64,000 nt of DNA from Hybos culiciformis (taxonomy: Eukaryota > Arthropoda > Insecta > Diptera > Hybotidae), in assembly GCA_964007475.1 (NCBI GenBank), contig OZ023275.1, forward strand, positions 18,269,829 through 18,333,828, in the 5' to 3' direction. The translations under genes and the position numbers were made by a program. Below, one piece after another: positions 25,372 to 37,158 of the stretch (positions are counted from its first letter, which is position 1; each line of letters begins with the position of its first letter). The notes beneath the pieces are model-generated. The model was not told the DNA's origin, did no database searches, and saw nothing but the letters and a program-made list of their open reading frames with translations.

Positions 25372-26905
25372 CTTTGCATGTATGATTGTATGTAGGTAGT
25401 ATGTAAGTAACTTAAAATTTGGTTTTTTCTTCTTAAAACTTCATTTAAACTTCAGGTCATAATACAAAAAAAATTAACTTATCTTTTTAACATTTATCAA
25501 ATTGTGAGTGGATATTGTTTTTTAAATGAACGAAAAAAAAAAAATTTAGAAGTCAAAGATTTAATTCGACTAAACAAAATTATTTCTAAAGTATTTAGTT
25601 TTTCTTTTCTATTTTGACAAACTATAGTCTTTTAAAATGAGCTAATAGGCTAATACTTAAATGTGAACTATAGCGAAAAGTTACCGACCTACGTATCTTA
25701 TTACATAAATTTAATTTAATTATTATATTAATTCAGTAATTTTTTTATTCCGATTTTTAATTAAACTGATAATAAAAATTAATAACTTTAGAGTTTTATT
25801 ATAAATATGTGACTAATTAAAAAATATATATATAGAACAGAACCTGGATTCAATTCAAAATACAAATTTTTATTCATATGTCAGCTTTACTTAATATTGA
25901 ATTGATGTCAACTGGGGTTCAATTATTTGATTTTTGTCTACGAATTTCTTAAACGAGTGTTAGTAGTGCAAAGACTTCAATAAGAATGTAGATACTCTTT
26001 TTTTAAGATATGTTATCTACATCTACATATACATTAAGGAGGTAATATAAAATTGACTGTGAAATGATTAATTTATTTTAATTTCTAAAAAAAAAAAAAT
26101 TAGTAATTAAATGTTAAATTTGGAAAGTATTAAATTCAAAAATTTTGCCAGTCATTTAAAGTTTCGGAAAATATATTTTTTTTTTAATAATAAAAATTAT
26201 ATGCCACTTATTTATTATCCAAGAATAGATTGCCTGAATTAAAGCTCAAAATTTCCATTAAAGCTAATGACGATTTTATTGGATACTACCAAAAAAATAA
26301 CCCCTAAAATATCAAGGTGAAATCAATTTTGAACTAATGCCAGATACTTGAAAATATTTAAAAAAAATTAATTTTATTTTTAATTTATTTATTAATATTA
26401 AAATATAATTTAACAATGCTTTAATATTGTAACAATAATTTATATATTTTGTACTTCTAAATCTATAGGTAGACTAGCGAAGACACGTTCATTGTTCAGT
26501 ATATACATATATTAAAATTATAATAAGCTTTCCATTTTGCTTTAAACGATAATATTTTGTTGATCACTTTTCTTATTTGTCCAAACGACTATTTTATGCT
26601 TTTTATGTTTTAATTGATAGGTAGGTGTTTATTTCTGGATTTGTCAAATCTATATTACATTAAAAGTTTTAGATTTTTTTTTTCATTTAAAAATCAAATA
26701 CTTTTGATGAAATACAGATTCGACATATTCAGAAATAGTTATCAATCAAAAGATAAAAACATAAAATGGTCGTGGGGTCGTAGGAAGCGACCGACGATAT
26801 ATATGGACTTTTTATTATGATACACGTATTATGTACGTATATATCTTTGGCAACAGTCAAAAACTTACCGTTCAATCGCAAACAGGCTAATTTTTAGGAG
26901 ATTAA

Positions 26906-28553
26906 TTAGAAAAAAGAGTGTTTAATACCCTTAATACCTTTTGCAAATGGCTTATCTGCATCAGTTGACAAAAAATAATTTCCTTTGGCGCTAAAAATAG
27001 TATGTAATATGTAAAATGTATGTACGTATATTTATGAATACAATTTTAATTTTATATAATCACTTAAGTGGACAATTTATTCCCATTTCTATAGGTTCCG
27101 AATGATTTTCATTTGATGCCAAAAATTTTTTTTTATATTTTCCCCGAACACTTTCTGCAAAATAATGTACCGACTGCAAGTGACTGCAAAAAACTAAAAG
27201 ATTGAAAAAGCATTTAGTGTATATTGCTAAGAAATGTTTGTGTAAATGATTAATTTCCTTATTTTTATTTATACAATTTTATAATGATGTACTTTAAATT
27301 AACTTACACGTTAACTGTATTGATAAAAGCGAACAACCTGGTTGTGCTCGTGTTCCACCATTTGGCCAAAAATCAGCAGTTCCGGTAGCTACAAAATTAC
27401 CAAAACCACCAGCATCTGTATGAATTATATCTACAAATTCGGCATCGTCTTTATTCACTGGTTGATCATATAAGTAAAGCATGTAAGAAGCTGGATCTAG
27501 TGCAGTAATACTAAATTGACATTATTTTTTGAAAGGTGAAACAAAAATAGAAATTTAATTTACCGTGGCAGTATTAAAGTTCGATTTGACGATGATATTA
27601 TATTTCTTCCAATTAATCCGGCAAGTTGGGCTCCAAGTGAATGTCCCATAAGGTGAAATGATTTTATATCCAAACCGTTTTTAAATAGTTTTATTAGCGT
27701 TTTAGCCAAAATCGGGCCCAACTGAAAAACGAAAATTAAATAAGTAATAAAAAAAAATTAAAAAATCTACCTTCTCTTGATTTGGAACTGCACCGAGAAT
27801 GTATACTGTACGTACTGCTTCAGCCCAATCTAGGAGTAATAAATTAACCTTTATGATTTCAGATTTTAAATAAGCCTCTCTTATTGAGTTGGGGCTATCA
27901 AAATAAAATTCATGACTGTCCAACCATCCGTGCAAAAAAAATGTAGTAGGCAAGGAAGAATCAAATTTAGGATGGTGTAAAACGTTTGATATGTCGTTAA
28001 ATTCATATCGTTGATAGCTAGTAGGTTCTAGTCTGCAATTATAAAACATATAAATAAGACTGGTTTTCTAAATCAATTTTTTATATTTTTTTTCATTTTT
28101 ATAAAATAATTATTATATAAAATAATTACATTATAAAATAATTATTTAATGTAATTAAAACATTAACAGTAATAGCGAAACAGAGTTAAAGTGAGAATAA
28201 ATATAAAAATAAACTAAAAGAGTGTGTACAAAGAATATACGAACTAGTTCTTACTAGGAATTTCCCTTAGTACTAATATTATGATAAATGAATATTATGA
28301 TAAAAATGTTCTGAAAAACTTAAACAGTGTCTGGTTTTTTATTCCTAATTCTTGTTTTCTTTCTTGAATTATTTACGTCCATAAAAAATAACTAACCCAT
28401 AATAAAAAATTATTGTTGCTCCTAAATCATCTTCCTGCGCTAATGTTAAAAATCCATCTATAATATATATTAAATGTTATTTCAGAACAACATTAGCGTT
28501 TTTTAAAATTAATTCTTACTTAAGAAAAATATTATTAACATACTCAATTTCAT
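26906..28553 (-). CDS. secreted pancreatic-lipase-family enzyme L4
   Basis: Seven exons: 28520-28553, 28397-28457, 27771-28032, 27564-27721, 27308-27510, 27064-27193 and 26906-26990, giving 310 residues. The signal start is MKLSMLIIFFL. FLHGW, MGHSLGAQ (Ser147), LDPA (Asp177) and CSHLQS (His244) are present, so the hydrolase triad looks functional. Its nearest relative is L5 in the second duplicate; exons 2-4 are almost the same. The exon 5 donor has shifted to T|GTAAGT, adding one codon compared with L5, and the C terminus ends KHSFF. As in L3 and L5, no PLAT domain follows the catalytic domain. It lies in copy 1 of the segmental duplication. Confidence 0.88.
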
Positions 28554-28790
28554 TTTAAATTTAACAAAATATATTTTAAACTTTTAACGTGAGCATTTGA
28601 TCCTAAAATGAACAAGACCTATGAATTCATCTTTTATTATAAATTTAATTTTTATTAATAAATTCAGTACGAATTTTATATTCTGATTTTTAATTTAAAA
28701 TTCTATTAAAAATATTTATCACTATTCTAAAAAAAAGTTTAATATAATAATACAAAAAAAAAATAATATGATGTCCTTAATACTGACATA
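28554..28790. promoter_or_regulatory. L4 5' flank shared with L3 and L5
   Basis: The sequence upstream of the L4 start is colinear with the flanks of L3 and L5, so promoter elements are likely shared. I see no unambiguous TATA box. Confidence 0.3.
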
Positions 28791-29086
28791 CACTCTAGAA
28801 AGTTTTTGATGTAAAATTACCACGATAATCGATGGTAATAAATTGCCATCGATAATCGTGGTAAATTTACTCTGTATGTGTAACACAAAATATTTACGCA
28901 TTTTGGTGTAACGTAAAATTACTCTAGAAAAGAATAATTTTACATCAAAGTTTACGCGAAATTAACGCAAAATTACTTACAATAGAGAAAATTTAAACAT
29001 AAAGTCGTAATATTAAACAAAAAATTACGCCAAAAGGTTGTAATTTAAATTTACACCAAAAAGACGTAAAAAATTTTTAAATTTTA

Positions 29087-29159
29087 ATACCGTGGCTGAG
29101 TGGTAGCGTTGGCGGATTACAATGCTAAGGACGCAGGTTCGAATCCCGAAGACGGCATA
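29087..29159 (+). other. tRNA-like sequence, plus arm of a palindrome
   Basis: It has a 7-bp acceptor-like pairing (ATACCGT with ACGGCAT), a perfect A box (TGGCTGAGTGG) and a perfect B box (GGTTCGAATCC) at tRNA spacing, followed by poly-T soon after. The anticodon arm does not form a normal 5-bp stem with a 7-nt loop, and the D arm is short. It is therefore a tRNA-derived pseudogene or mimic rather than a functional tRNA. It may still be transcribed by RNA polymerase III. Confidence 0.6.
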
Positions 29160-29354
29160 AGAAAAATGAAATAAAATTTTTTTTGGATTTCTTTTTTTTT
29201 TCTTTTTTTGAATTTATTTTCTTTTTTTTGGAATTTTTTTTTTTTAATTTATTGAATTTTGAATTTTTTTTGAATTTTTTTTCTTTGATTTTTTTTCTTT
29301 GATTTTTTTTTATTATTATTTTCTTTTCTAATTTCTTCTTATTGAATTTTTCTT

Positions 29355-29428
29355 ATGCCGTGTCTTCGGGATTCGAACCTGCGTCCTTAGCATTGCAATC
29401 AGCCAATACTACCACTAGGCCACGGTAT
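29355..29428 (-). other. tRNA-like sequence, minus arm of the palindrome
   Basis: This is the inverted partner of 29087-29159, with the same acceptor-like pairing, A box (TGGCCTAGTGG) and B box (GGTTCGAATCC). About 195 bp of T-rich DNA separates the arms. The arms differ at several bases, yet both boxes are intact in each. Confidence 0.6.
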
Positions 29429-29600
29429 TGAAATTTAAAAACCATATAAAATAGAAAATATAAATTTGGTATACACATTTTCTGTGTGGTGTGTTGGCGA
29501 TTTCTAACATGCTTACAACTTACAACTCTGATGTACTTTTTTAAATCCCAGAGTTTAAATTTACATCTGGAGTGTACACATTAAACTACAGAGTTTAAGT

Positions 29601-29979
29601 TTATAAGGCTGTCACACTTCGGCTTTTTAATGGCTTTTTGAAAAAGCTATCATCGTTGTGGCTATTTAGTGGCTTTTTCCATACAAAATAAAAGAAAAAA
29701 AGCTAGTGGCTTTTCAAAAAGCCACTAGAAAATCAGGGATCAAATAACAAATGAGCTCTGTGAGAAAAAAATAAACTAACAATTGCATACTTTCAGGAAG
29801 TTGGCGGCAATTTTTTAAAAAAAACGAATAAAAAAACAAAAAAAATTCCCAAAAAAAAAGGAAAAAGATATGACAAAACGAGAAAAAAAAAGAAAAAAAC
29901 CAAAAAGTGCAAGTGTGAACGCATTTAAAAAAGCCGTCATGAGTAGTGGCTTTTTAGTTGTAGTGTGACTCGCTTATTA
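29601..29979. mobile_element. nested foldback inside the 1.4-kb element
   Basis: The ends TTATAAGGCTGTCACACT and AGTGTGACTCGCTTATTA are imperfectly inverse. Internal GGCTTTTT/AAAAAGCC motifs add further pairing. It probably inserted into the larger element. Confidence 0.45.
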
Positions 29980-30205
29980 CACTGGAGGGTCTATACATTA
30001 AACCATAAAATGTAAGTTTACAGCATAGAGTACAACAGTATTAAACCACAGAGTTTAAGTTTACACTAGAGAGTTTTCATTATTAATTCATTATTATTTT
30101 ACGCCTTTATCAGTTGAATCTTAAATAACGAGGGTAATATTACATCAAAAATTACCATTATAATCGACGTAAAATTACGACCAAAACTATCGATTTTCTA
30201 GAGTG

Positions 30206-31359
30206 TATAGTTATATAAAAGTATTAGTTAATAATTTTTTAATTTAATTTATGATCTTTGAGACAAATAATTTTTCCCCTAATTGATTATATAAAATGTA
30301 AAAATTATGTAAAAATTCATTTGTTATTTATTTTGATTAAAAAAAATTTTACTTAATTCAGTAAACGTATCTCAGAATTTAATTCGAAACTTAATCTTAG
30401 AAAATAGTTTCTAAATAATTTATTCCTCTATTACATTATGAATAATTTAAAATTTTATTTTTTATTATACATATATTTAGAATATCTTAATTTTTTTTAA
30501 ACACAATTTATTTGAAGTCAATACGCTAGAATTTTTGATACATGTACGGTACATAATGAAAGTGGAAGTTAGAGACATTCGTTTTCTATAGAGAAAAAGT
30601 TTTAGTTCTCACATTTTAAATTATAATTTAAGCACAAAAGTTGCAATATCAAAATAATATTTTTTATTTATTATTTTTGATTACCATAAAAATTTATTTT
30701 TTTGTACAAAAAATTCTAAATCAATAAAATAAGTATAATAAGTTTACAATTATAATAAAATTAAACAAATTTTTCTATAAAAAATTAATTTTTTCTGGCA
30801 ATTTAATGAGAGATACATAGAATTTTATTTTTTTATTTTACGTAAATTTTAAACTTTTTTATTTTTTTTTTATGCTCTGGTTCGGACCTTGGTCTTTAGC
30901 ATTTCAAAAAAAAAAAGAGCAATATGTTTTCACTTTTAATGTCTGTTTTTATGTCTTTTAACTCAAGGACCATGGACTTGGCACTTGTACAATAAAATTA
31001 AATTTTCAAATATTAAAAACAAATTCTTGTATAAAGTTTAATTATAATTTATTAATAATTTTTATAACAATTTATTTAATTTATAATATGTTTTTGTTTG
31101 TGCAAAATTTTGAAAAAAAAATACATTTTTTTTCAATACGTAAGATCTTGAAGATTACAAGTAATAAATATATACATTTAAAAAATTATTTATATATATT
31201 ATATACATATATTGCTAAAACATTTGATCCAATAACTTTATTCTTTTTTTCAACACAAAAAGGTGGCAAATTAATGTTATTTTTTAATTTTTTATCTCAT
31301 TTTTCATCCGTCTGTCCGTCGATCCGTTTGTTTCCTCAATCTTGATGTAAATTAATTTA
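30206..31359. other. intergenic in duplication copy 1
   Basis: No gene. It is colinear with 39080-40220 in copy 2. Confidence 0.5.
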
Positions 31360-32908
31360 TAATAATGTTTACTTTAGTTACTAGTGATGTATTTGGATGC
31401 TTTTATTATTTTAGGGATTTCCAGTATATGTTAAATAATAACAAAAATTATATGTAGTTTATAATTTCATTTTTATTAATTTCTTAATATTTCACAGCCA
31501 ATGGTTTGCTGCATCATCAGAAGTTAATTATACTTATTTATTAATACATTAATATCTAAAAAAATTAAAAAAAAAAATTTAGTATTAAAATCAAACAATT
31601 GTTCATCACAGTTACTTATTTAAAAAAAAAAAACTTTGAAAACTTTTAAAAAACAAATTGGAAAGTTAAAATCAATTATACTAAATTATCTATCTTTTAA
31701 TTACAAATACAGCGTAGATTATTAAGCCATTCGACGCACCCACATAGCATGAAAATTAACATTGCCAAAGCATTAGGTAATAGAATAAATAATTTAAGTG
31801 ATCCTATTTTCCATAATACGAACTTTAACAAAATTAGAAATATACTTATTCATATTATCCTGAAAGTGTAATTAAAACAATAATTAATAGAATTAAATTC
31901 AAAAAACCAATAAATGATCACAATATAACTAATAAGACTGAAAAAACAACCTTTAGAAGACTATCTTATATTCCAAATGTATCTGACAATATAAGAAAAC
32001 AATTATACAAACTTGACAACAGTATTGGTATCGGACAACAACCAGTTAAAAAACTTGACAAGATTTTTGATAAAACCAAGACGAAAATTGAAAATCCTAT
32101 CGATGTTGGAACTATTTATAAGGTAGAATGTAAAAACTGTGATAAGATATATATAGGAGAAACGGGAAAAAATGTAATGACGAGAATGAAACAGCATATA
32201 AATGACTATAAAAGGGATATAAACAACGGACATACTGGCGAAGAACCATCGCAGACTGCCAGCCTTAAACATGCACTAAAAGAAAAGCATCAATTTAATT
32301 ATGACGATCCTGGATCTACATTTTACAGAGAGAAAATAATATGATCAAACGAAAAAAGATTGAAGCACTTAATATACAATTACATATGCCTCAGGCAATA
32401 AATTATAAAGTTGACACTCAATTCATCAATACTCACAATAAACGAATAATAACAGATTTAAAAAATTATTAAAGAGAAAAAGAAAGCAATTATTATTTTT
32501 ATATTTTAGTTGTGTTTTTGATGTTCTAAATGTAAATTCATGTTTTATTTATTATGTGAAAAGTGTAAAGTGTAAGTAAATAACTTAATAATCTACGCTG
32601 TATTTGTAATTAAAAGATAGATAAATTAGTATAATTGATTTTAACTTTCCAATTTGTTTTTTAAAAGTTTTCAAAGTTTTTTTTTTTTTTTTTAAATGAG
32701 AAACTATGATGAACAATTGTTTGATTTTAATACTAAAATTTTTTTTTTAATTTTTTTAGATATTAATGTATTAATAAATAAGTATAATTAACTTCTGAAG
32801 ATTGGCTGTGAAATATTAAGAAATTAATAAAACTGAGATTATAAACTACATATAATTTTTGTTATTATTTAACATATACTGGAAATCCCTAAAATAATAA
32901 AAGCATCT
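31360..32908 (+). mobile_element. truncated Penelope-like retroelement
   Basis: The 1549-bp insertion is flanked by an 11-bp duplication AAATTAATTTA (31349-31359 and 32909-32919). Copy 2 keeps the empty site near 40215-40240. Long inverted repeats of over 300 bp border it (about 31398-31725 and 32585-32908), with about 37 extra bases outside the left one, as described for Penelope elements. The centre encodes the C-terminal part of a Penelope polyprotein with a GIY-YIG nuclease. The reverse transcriptase core is absent. Confidence 0.85.
31722..32472 (+). pseudogene. Penelope-like polyprotein remnant with GIY-YIG endonuclease
   Basis: The plus strand encodes the segment after the reverse transcriptase palm (HSMKINIAKALGNRINNLSD), then a linker, then TIYKVECKNCDKIYIGETG followed by MTRMKQH. 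That is a GIY-YIG nuclease with the CxxC-like pair typical of Penelope-like elements. At least two frame breaks occur, near 31850 and near 32340, after which reading continues in another frame (KRKKIEALNIQLHMPQAINY). Inactive. Confidence 0.85.
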
Positions 32909-33614
32909 AAATTAATTTATGTATTCTGGGGGAAAGACGATCTGAAAATGTATCTACATTGAAAATATTGAAAACATCCTCCGTTTGTTGGTAAGGATGG
33001 TAAAGCTGATTTGGAAGAAAATCTCTATATATGAATAGAGAGCAATTGAGGAAAAACATAAATAAAAATTGTTGTACAGTATTTTGCATCTATTGAAAAG
33101 AGTCCCATACTTTATTTATGAGTTATAAGTATTTACGTTATAACATAAAGTTGTTGACTGAAATATTTGATTTAATGTACTAGGATGAAGTTTTTCTAAT
33201 GTATTTAACACTCCAATTTGGCTAAGAAATAAAAAATTTTGGTCAAAAATATTCGTGGTTTGCACAAAGTAGCAAAACATTAATAGGTACCTATATTTTT
33301 ATTTTTATTTATTTATAAAAATAATAAATCATATCTCATGATATCTTATTAAAAAAATTTTCTATTTCTTAAAAATACTTAAATAATTGTGGCTTTATAT
33401 TTGGTTTGCACTACATTATGTTTTCTAAGCTTAATAATTTGCATATTTATGTATAATATGTAATCATAATGAATTTATAAAAATTATCAGCTTTTTTACA
33501 AATGATTATGTCGTTTTTTTTGTTTGCTTATTATAAGCTAATTCAATTTAGCTTCGAATTTTCTAGCTTAATACTATATAATTTAACTTAAAACTTTGTT
33601 GGATAATTAATTGT

Positions 33615-33816
33615 TTATTTTACATGACCACTGCTAGAATGGCTAAAACTAGATGCATGACCATCATGTTCTTGCTCATGAATAACATTAATAACTTGTT
33701 CTGGTCCTGCGTGAGCCTTTGGATTCAGAATGAATAACTTTAATTACTTTTTCACCTCCACCTCCACCGTGACCGTGTCCTGCGCCAAAGTTTCCATGTC
33801 CTCCATGTCCTCCACT
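33615..33816 (-). pseudogene. truncated copy of glycine-rich gene G1
   Basis: This matches the 3' end of G1 (about 40969-41313) with two internal deletions, one removing the YLPPVK terminus. It stops abruptly at TCCTCCACT, where the start of the second duplicate unit is joined. It lacks the promoter, signal peptide and most repeats, so it is a breakpoint by-product. Confidence 0.9.
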
Positions 33817-34679
33817 GATATTTAATGTAAACTTTTAATTTAAACAATTATCACTTTCCTCAAATTAGTTTCATATAATAAAAAAAATAATGCTTATTAT
33901 GATGACGTCGTTACATCATTATAAAAACATTCGCATATAATTAATTTTTATTAGAATTTATATATCCTTGAGATCAATTTTTTATTAAGTTGATAAATTT
34001 TTTTTTTTTTTCATTTACAGGGACCATTGAATTGATAGAACTTATTCGTCTATAACAACAAAATAAATAGTTTCAAGTTAAACGATTTTATTTAATTTTT
34101 GAAACTGCATTAAAAAGTATAGAAAATAAACAAGATACTTATCTTCAACGTCCAAAGAACTCCTAGAAAATAATAATAATTCTTTTGGGTATCCGATGTA
34201 TGTATGTAAAAGAGATTAATTATACTTGTAGGCTGATACCAAATATTACAGCGTTTTATATTTGGGCTATGTCTGAATAGGATTCTTCAATCCACATTTG
34301 GTTTACTTTAAAATAATGGAACGTACAAAACTTTTTTTATTGTATGTACATAGCATATAAGTAGCTTAAAAATTTGGTTTTTTCTTCTTAAAAACCATAG
34401 TCTTATATTTATTCATTTAAACTTCAGTTCATTCAGGTCAATATTTATGATTTTGTGAATGAATATTGTTTTTTAAATGAACGAAAAAAAAAATTATCAC
34501 TAAAGTATTTAGTTTTTCTTTTCCATTTTGACAAACTATAGTCTTTTAAAATGAGCTGATACTTAAATGTGAACTATAGCAAAAAGTTACCGACCTACGT
34601 ATCTTATTACATAAATTTAATTTAATTATTATATTAATCCAGTAATTTTTTTATTCCGATTTTTAATTAAACTGATAAT

Positions 34680-35022
34680 AAAAAATAAATAAATAAATAA
34701 AAAAAAAAAAATTTTCAAAACAACGTTTATATAACGGAATAAAAAAAAAAGTAAAAAATATAATCAGAAAATAATTGATAGCCTCATACCGATTTCCCTG
34801 AAAATTAATTCTCACGAAAAACGTGGGGCGCGTGTGATAAACGATATTCATGAAAATGTTCAATTTTAGGCGCCCCACGTTTTTCGTGAGAATTAATTTT
34901 CAGGGAAATCGGTATGAGGCTATCAATTATTATCTGATTATATTTTTTACTTTTTAGTTATTTTATTCCGTTATATAAACGTTGTTTTTAAATTTTTTTT
35001 TTTATTTATTTATTTATTTTTT
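34680..35022. mobile_element. near-perfect 340-bp hairpin element
   Basis: The arms (about 34685-34835 and 34875-35020) are almost exact inverses, including GCCTCATACCGATTTCCCTG and its complement and GGGGCG next to the 40-nt loop. Copy 1 lacks it at 25780. It is fused to the G+C-richer block that follows, so both may be parts of one insertion. Confidence 0.7.
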
Positions 35023-35525
35023 CCTTTTTAATCTTATTTGAATCGAATTTAGCCATAAAAACATAAAATTTTTATATCTATTTTCAAAATTTCGAAATTT
35101 GTTGTATAGGGCCCCTAATTGAGCCCTGGCGTAACAGTTGACGGCCTTTCAACATCCAGTTTTTTAAATAGGCTTTTCGGGTCCTACGCCACAACATTTT
35201 ATCGGAATATACGTAAATTCCAAAACAGGCTTCTAAGGTAGCCCCCCCGTCGAGGCCTCGGATCAAAATTTCTAATATTCTATAACCATCTCGGATCTCA
35301 ATGCTACTTAAGTTCAAAATTTCAGCCAAATCGGTCCAGCAGCGGAATCAGTGGAACCACGGACGGAACAGTGGAACCACAAAAATGTTTATATTATGTT
35401 GCATTGTCATCCATTTCTGACCTATGCTCCAATTTTCAAGACTCTATCTCATCTAGAAGTGCCTGAAAAATTGATTACAAAATTTGTACCGAACAACAAA
35501 GTGAACTAATAAACGTTTTAAAATT
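35023..35525. mobile_element. G+C-richer insertion segment, unclassified
   Basis: The base composition differs sharply from the neighbourhood (for example GGTAGCCCCCCCGTCGAGG). It holds a short direct repeat, CAGTGGAACCAC twice (near 35350-35380). It is absent from copy 1. Phrases such as CAGCCAAATCGGTCCAGCAG look like a transposon tail. A minus-strand frame at 35084-35329 shows no recognisable domain. Confidence 0.5.
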
Positions 35526-35646
35526 AATAACTTTAGAGTTTTATTATAAATATGTGACTATTTAAAAAAGATACATATATAGAACATAACCTGGATTCTA
35601 TTCAAAATACTTTTGAACCTAACATTTTATTGATATCTCAGCTTTA

Positions 35647-36141
35647 TGCCTTGAACACAGCTAATACCGCAAAGCAATTTAGAGCTACCGTAAAAATCGA
35701 TTTTCTGCTTAATCTTAATTTAAATAAGAATTATAAAAAACGCAAGATATTAATTTTATTGATTTTTTGTAAAAAGAATTTCTTAGTCGGCCGTCATGGT
35801 GTAGTGGTATTTGTGTCAATTTTTCAATTTGTCTCACTTGAATTAAGTGTTTGTGTTTTTTTAAAATTATTTCATAATTAATTAGAAAACTGGATTTATT
35901 TTTTTTGCTCCAGAAAGAATTGACTACGTCACAAAATAATTTTTTTGTTTCTTTTTCACAGCGTTTCTGTTGCATCGAAATTTGGTTTTGCGGCATTTTT
36001 CTGTCACAATCATATTATAAAAAAAAACAAAAGAAGTTGTTTGCAGTTGATTTTTTTTGCTTTCAGGTAAAATTAACTGTGAACAGGTTTCCGGAACATT
36101 CCTTCAAAAATTGCTTTGCGGTATTAGCTGTGCACAAGGCA
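35647..36141. mobile_element. PIF/Harbinger-like MITE
   Basis: The 495-bp insertion has about 34-bp terminal inverted repeats (TGCCTTGAACACAGCTAATA at the left and the inverse with few mismatches at the right). A 3-bp TTA duplication lies at 35644-35646 and 36142-36144, and copy 1 has the uninterrupted site (near 25885). TTA/TAA duplications are typical of PIF/Harbinger. Frames inside cross the ends and code for nothing known. Confidence 0.8.
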
Positions 36142-37158
36142 TTACTTAATACTGAATTGATGTCAACTGGGGTTCAATTATTTAATTTTTGTCTACGAAT
36201 TTCTTATACGAGTGTTAGTAGTGCAGAGATTTCAATAAGAATGTAGGTACCCTTTTTTTAATGTATGTTATCTACATATACATTAAGCAGGTACATACAT
36301 TATTTGTATATATATAAAACTGACTGTGGAATGATTAATTTAACTTTATTTCTAAAAAAAATTAAATTTAGAAGTTAAATGTTAAATTTAGAAAATATTA
36401 AATTCAAAAATTTTGCCAGTCATTTAAAGTTTCGGAAAATATTTTGCATTGCAGATCCTTAATCGAAAACAAAATGGTTTTTTAAAAATAAACTTACCTT
36501 TGACGTGAAGTTTGTAGTTTAACGTAAAAATTATATCACTTATTTATTATTTAAGAATAGATTGCCTGTAGTAAAGCTCAAAATTTCCATTAAAGCTAAA
36601 AGACGATTTTATTGGAAATGTCAAATAAATAACCCAAAAATATGAAGGTGATATTTGAACTAATACTGGAAAATATTTAAAAAAAAAAAAATTTTTTTTT
36701 TAACTTATTTATTAACTTTAAAATATAATATTGTAACAATAATTTATATATTATGTACTTCTAAAGCTATAGGTAGACTAGCGAGGACACGTTCATTGTT
36801 CAGTATATACATATATTAAAATTATAATAAGCTTTCCATTTTGCTTTAAACGATAATATTTTGTTGATCACTTTTCTTATTTGTCCAAACGACTATTTTA
36901 TGCCTTTTATGTTTTAATTGATAGGTAGGTATTTATTTCTGGATTTGTCAAATCTATATTACATTAAAAGTTTTAGATTTTTTTTTCATTTAAAAATCAA
37001 ATATTTTTGATGAAATACAGATTCGACATATTCAGAAATAGTTATCAATCCAAAGATAAAAACATAAAATGGTCGTGGGGTCGTAGGAAGCGACTTTTTA
37101 TTATGTACGTATATACCTTTGGCGAACAGCCAAAACTTACCGTTCAATCGCAAACAGG

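Larger units (their letters stand above)
28791..30205. mobile_element. 1.4-kb foldback element with CACTCTAGAAA ends
   Basis: The ends CACTCTAGAAA and TTTTCTAGAGTG are inverse, with TA outside both. The paralogous site in copy 2 (near 39050-39080: CTTACATACTTATATATAAAAG) lacks the element, giving a clean empty site. Ends and a TA target fit a Tc1/mariner-type non-autonomous element, though TA in A+T-rich DNA is weak evidence. Inside are repeated TTTAC/GTAAA motifs, a tRNA-like palindrome (29087-29428) and a nested foldback (29601-29979). There is no transposase. Confidence 0.75.
24832..33816. repeat. tandem segmental duplication, copy 1
   Basis: The segment from CTGATATTTAATGTAAAC to a point inside the glycine-rich gene G1 is repeated in direct orientation at 33814-41313. 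Lipase L4 here pairs with L5 there, and flanks and intergenic DNA match with scattered differences. This copy is about 9.0 kb because it holds two later insertions (28791-30205 and 31360-32908) that the other copy lacks. It ends in a truncated G1 fragment. Confidence 0.88.

Noticed and set aside
29087..29159. A functional tRNA gene
   Set aside because: The A and B boxes are good but no 5-bp anticodon stem with a 7-nt loop forms, and it is one arm of a transposon palindrome.
32003..32272. Minus-strand 89-codon frame
   Set aside because: Antisense of the Penelope GIY-YIG region, whose plus-strand reading is clearly the real one.
35715..36246. Overlapping frames on both strands around the TTA-flanked element
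   Set aside because: They run across the MITE ends and show no domain.
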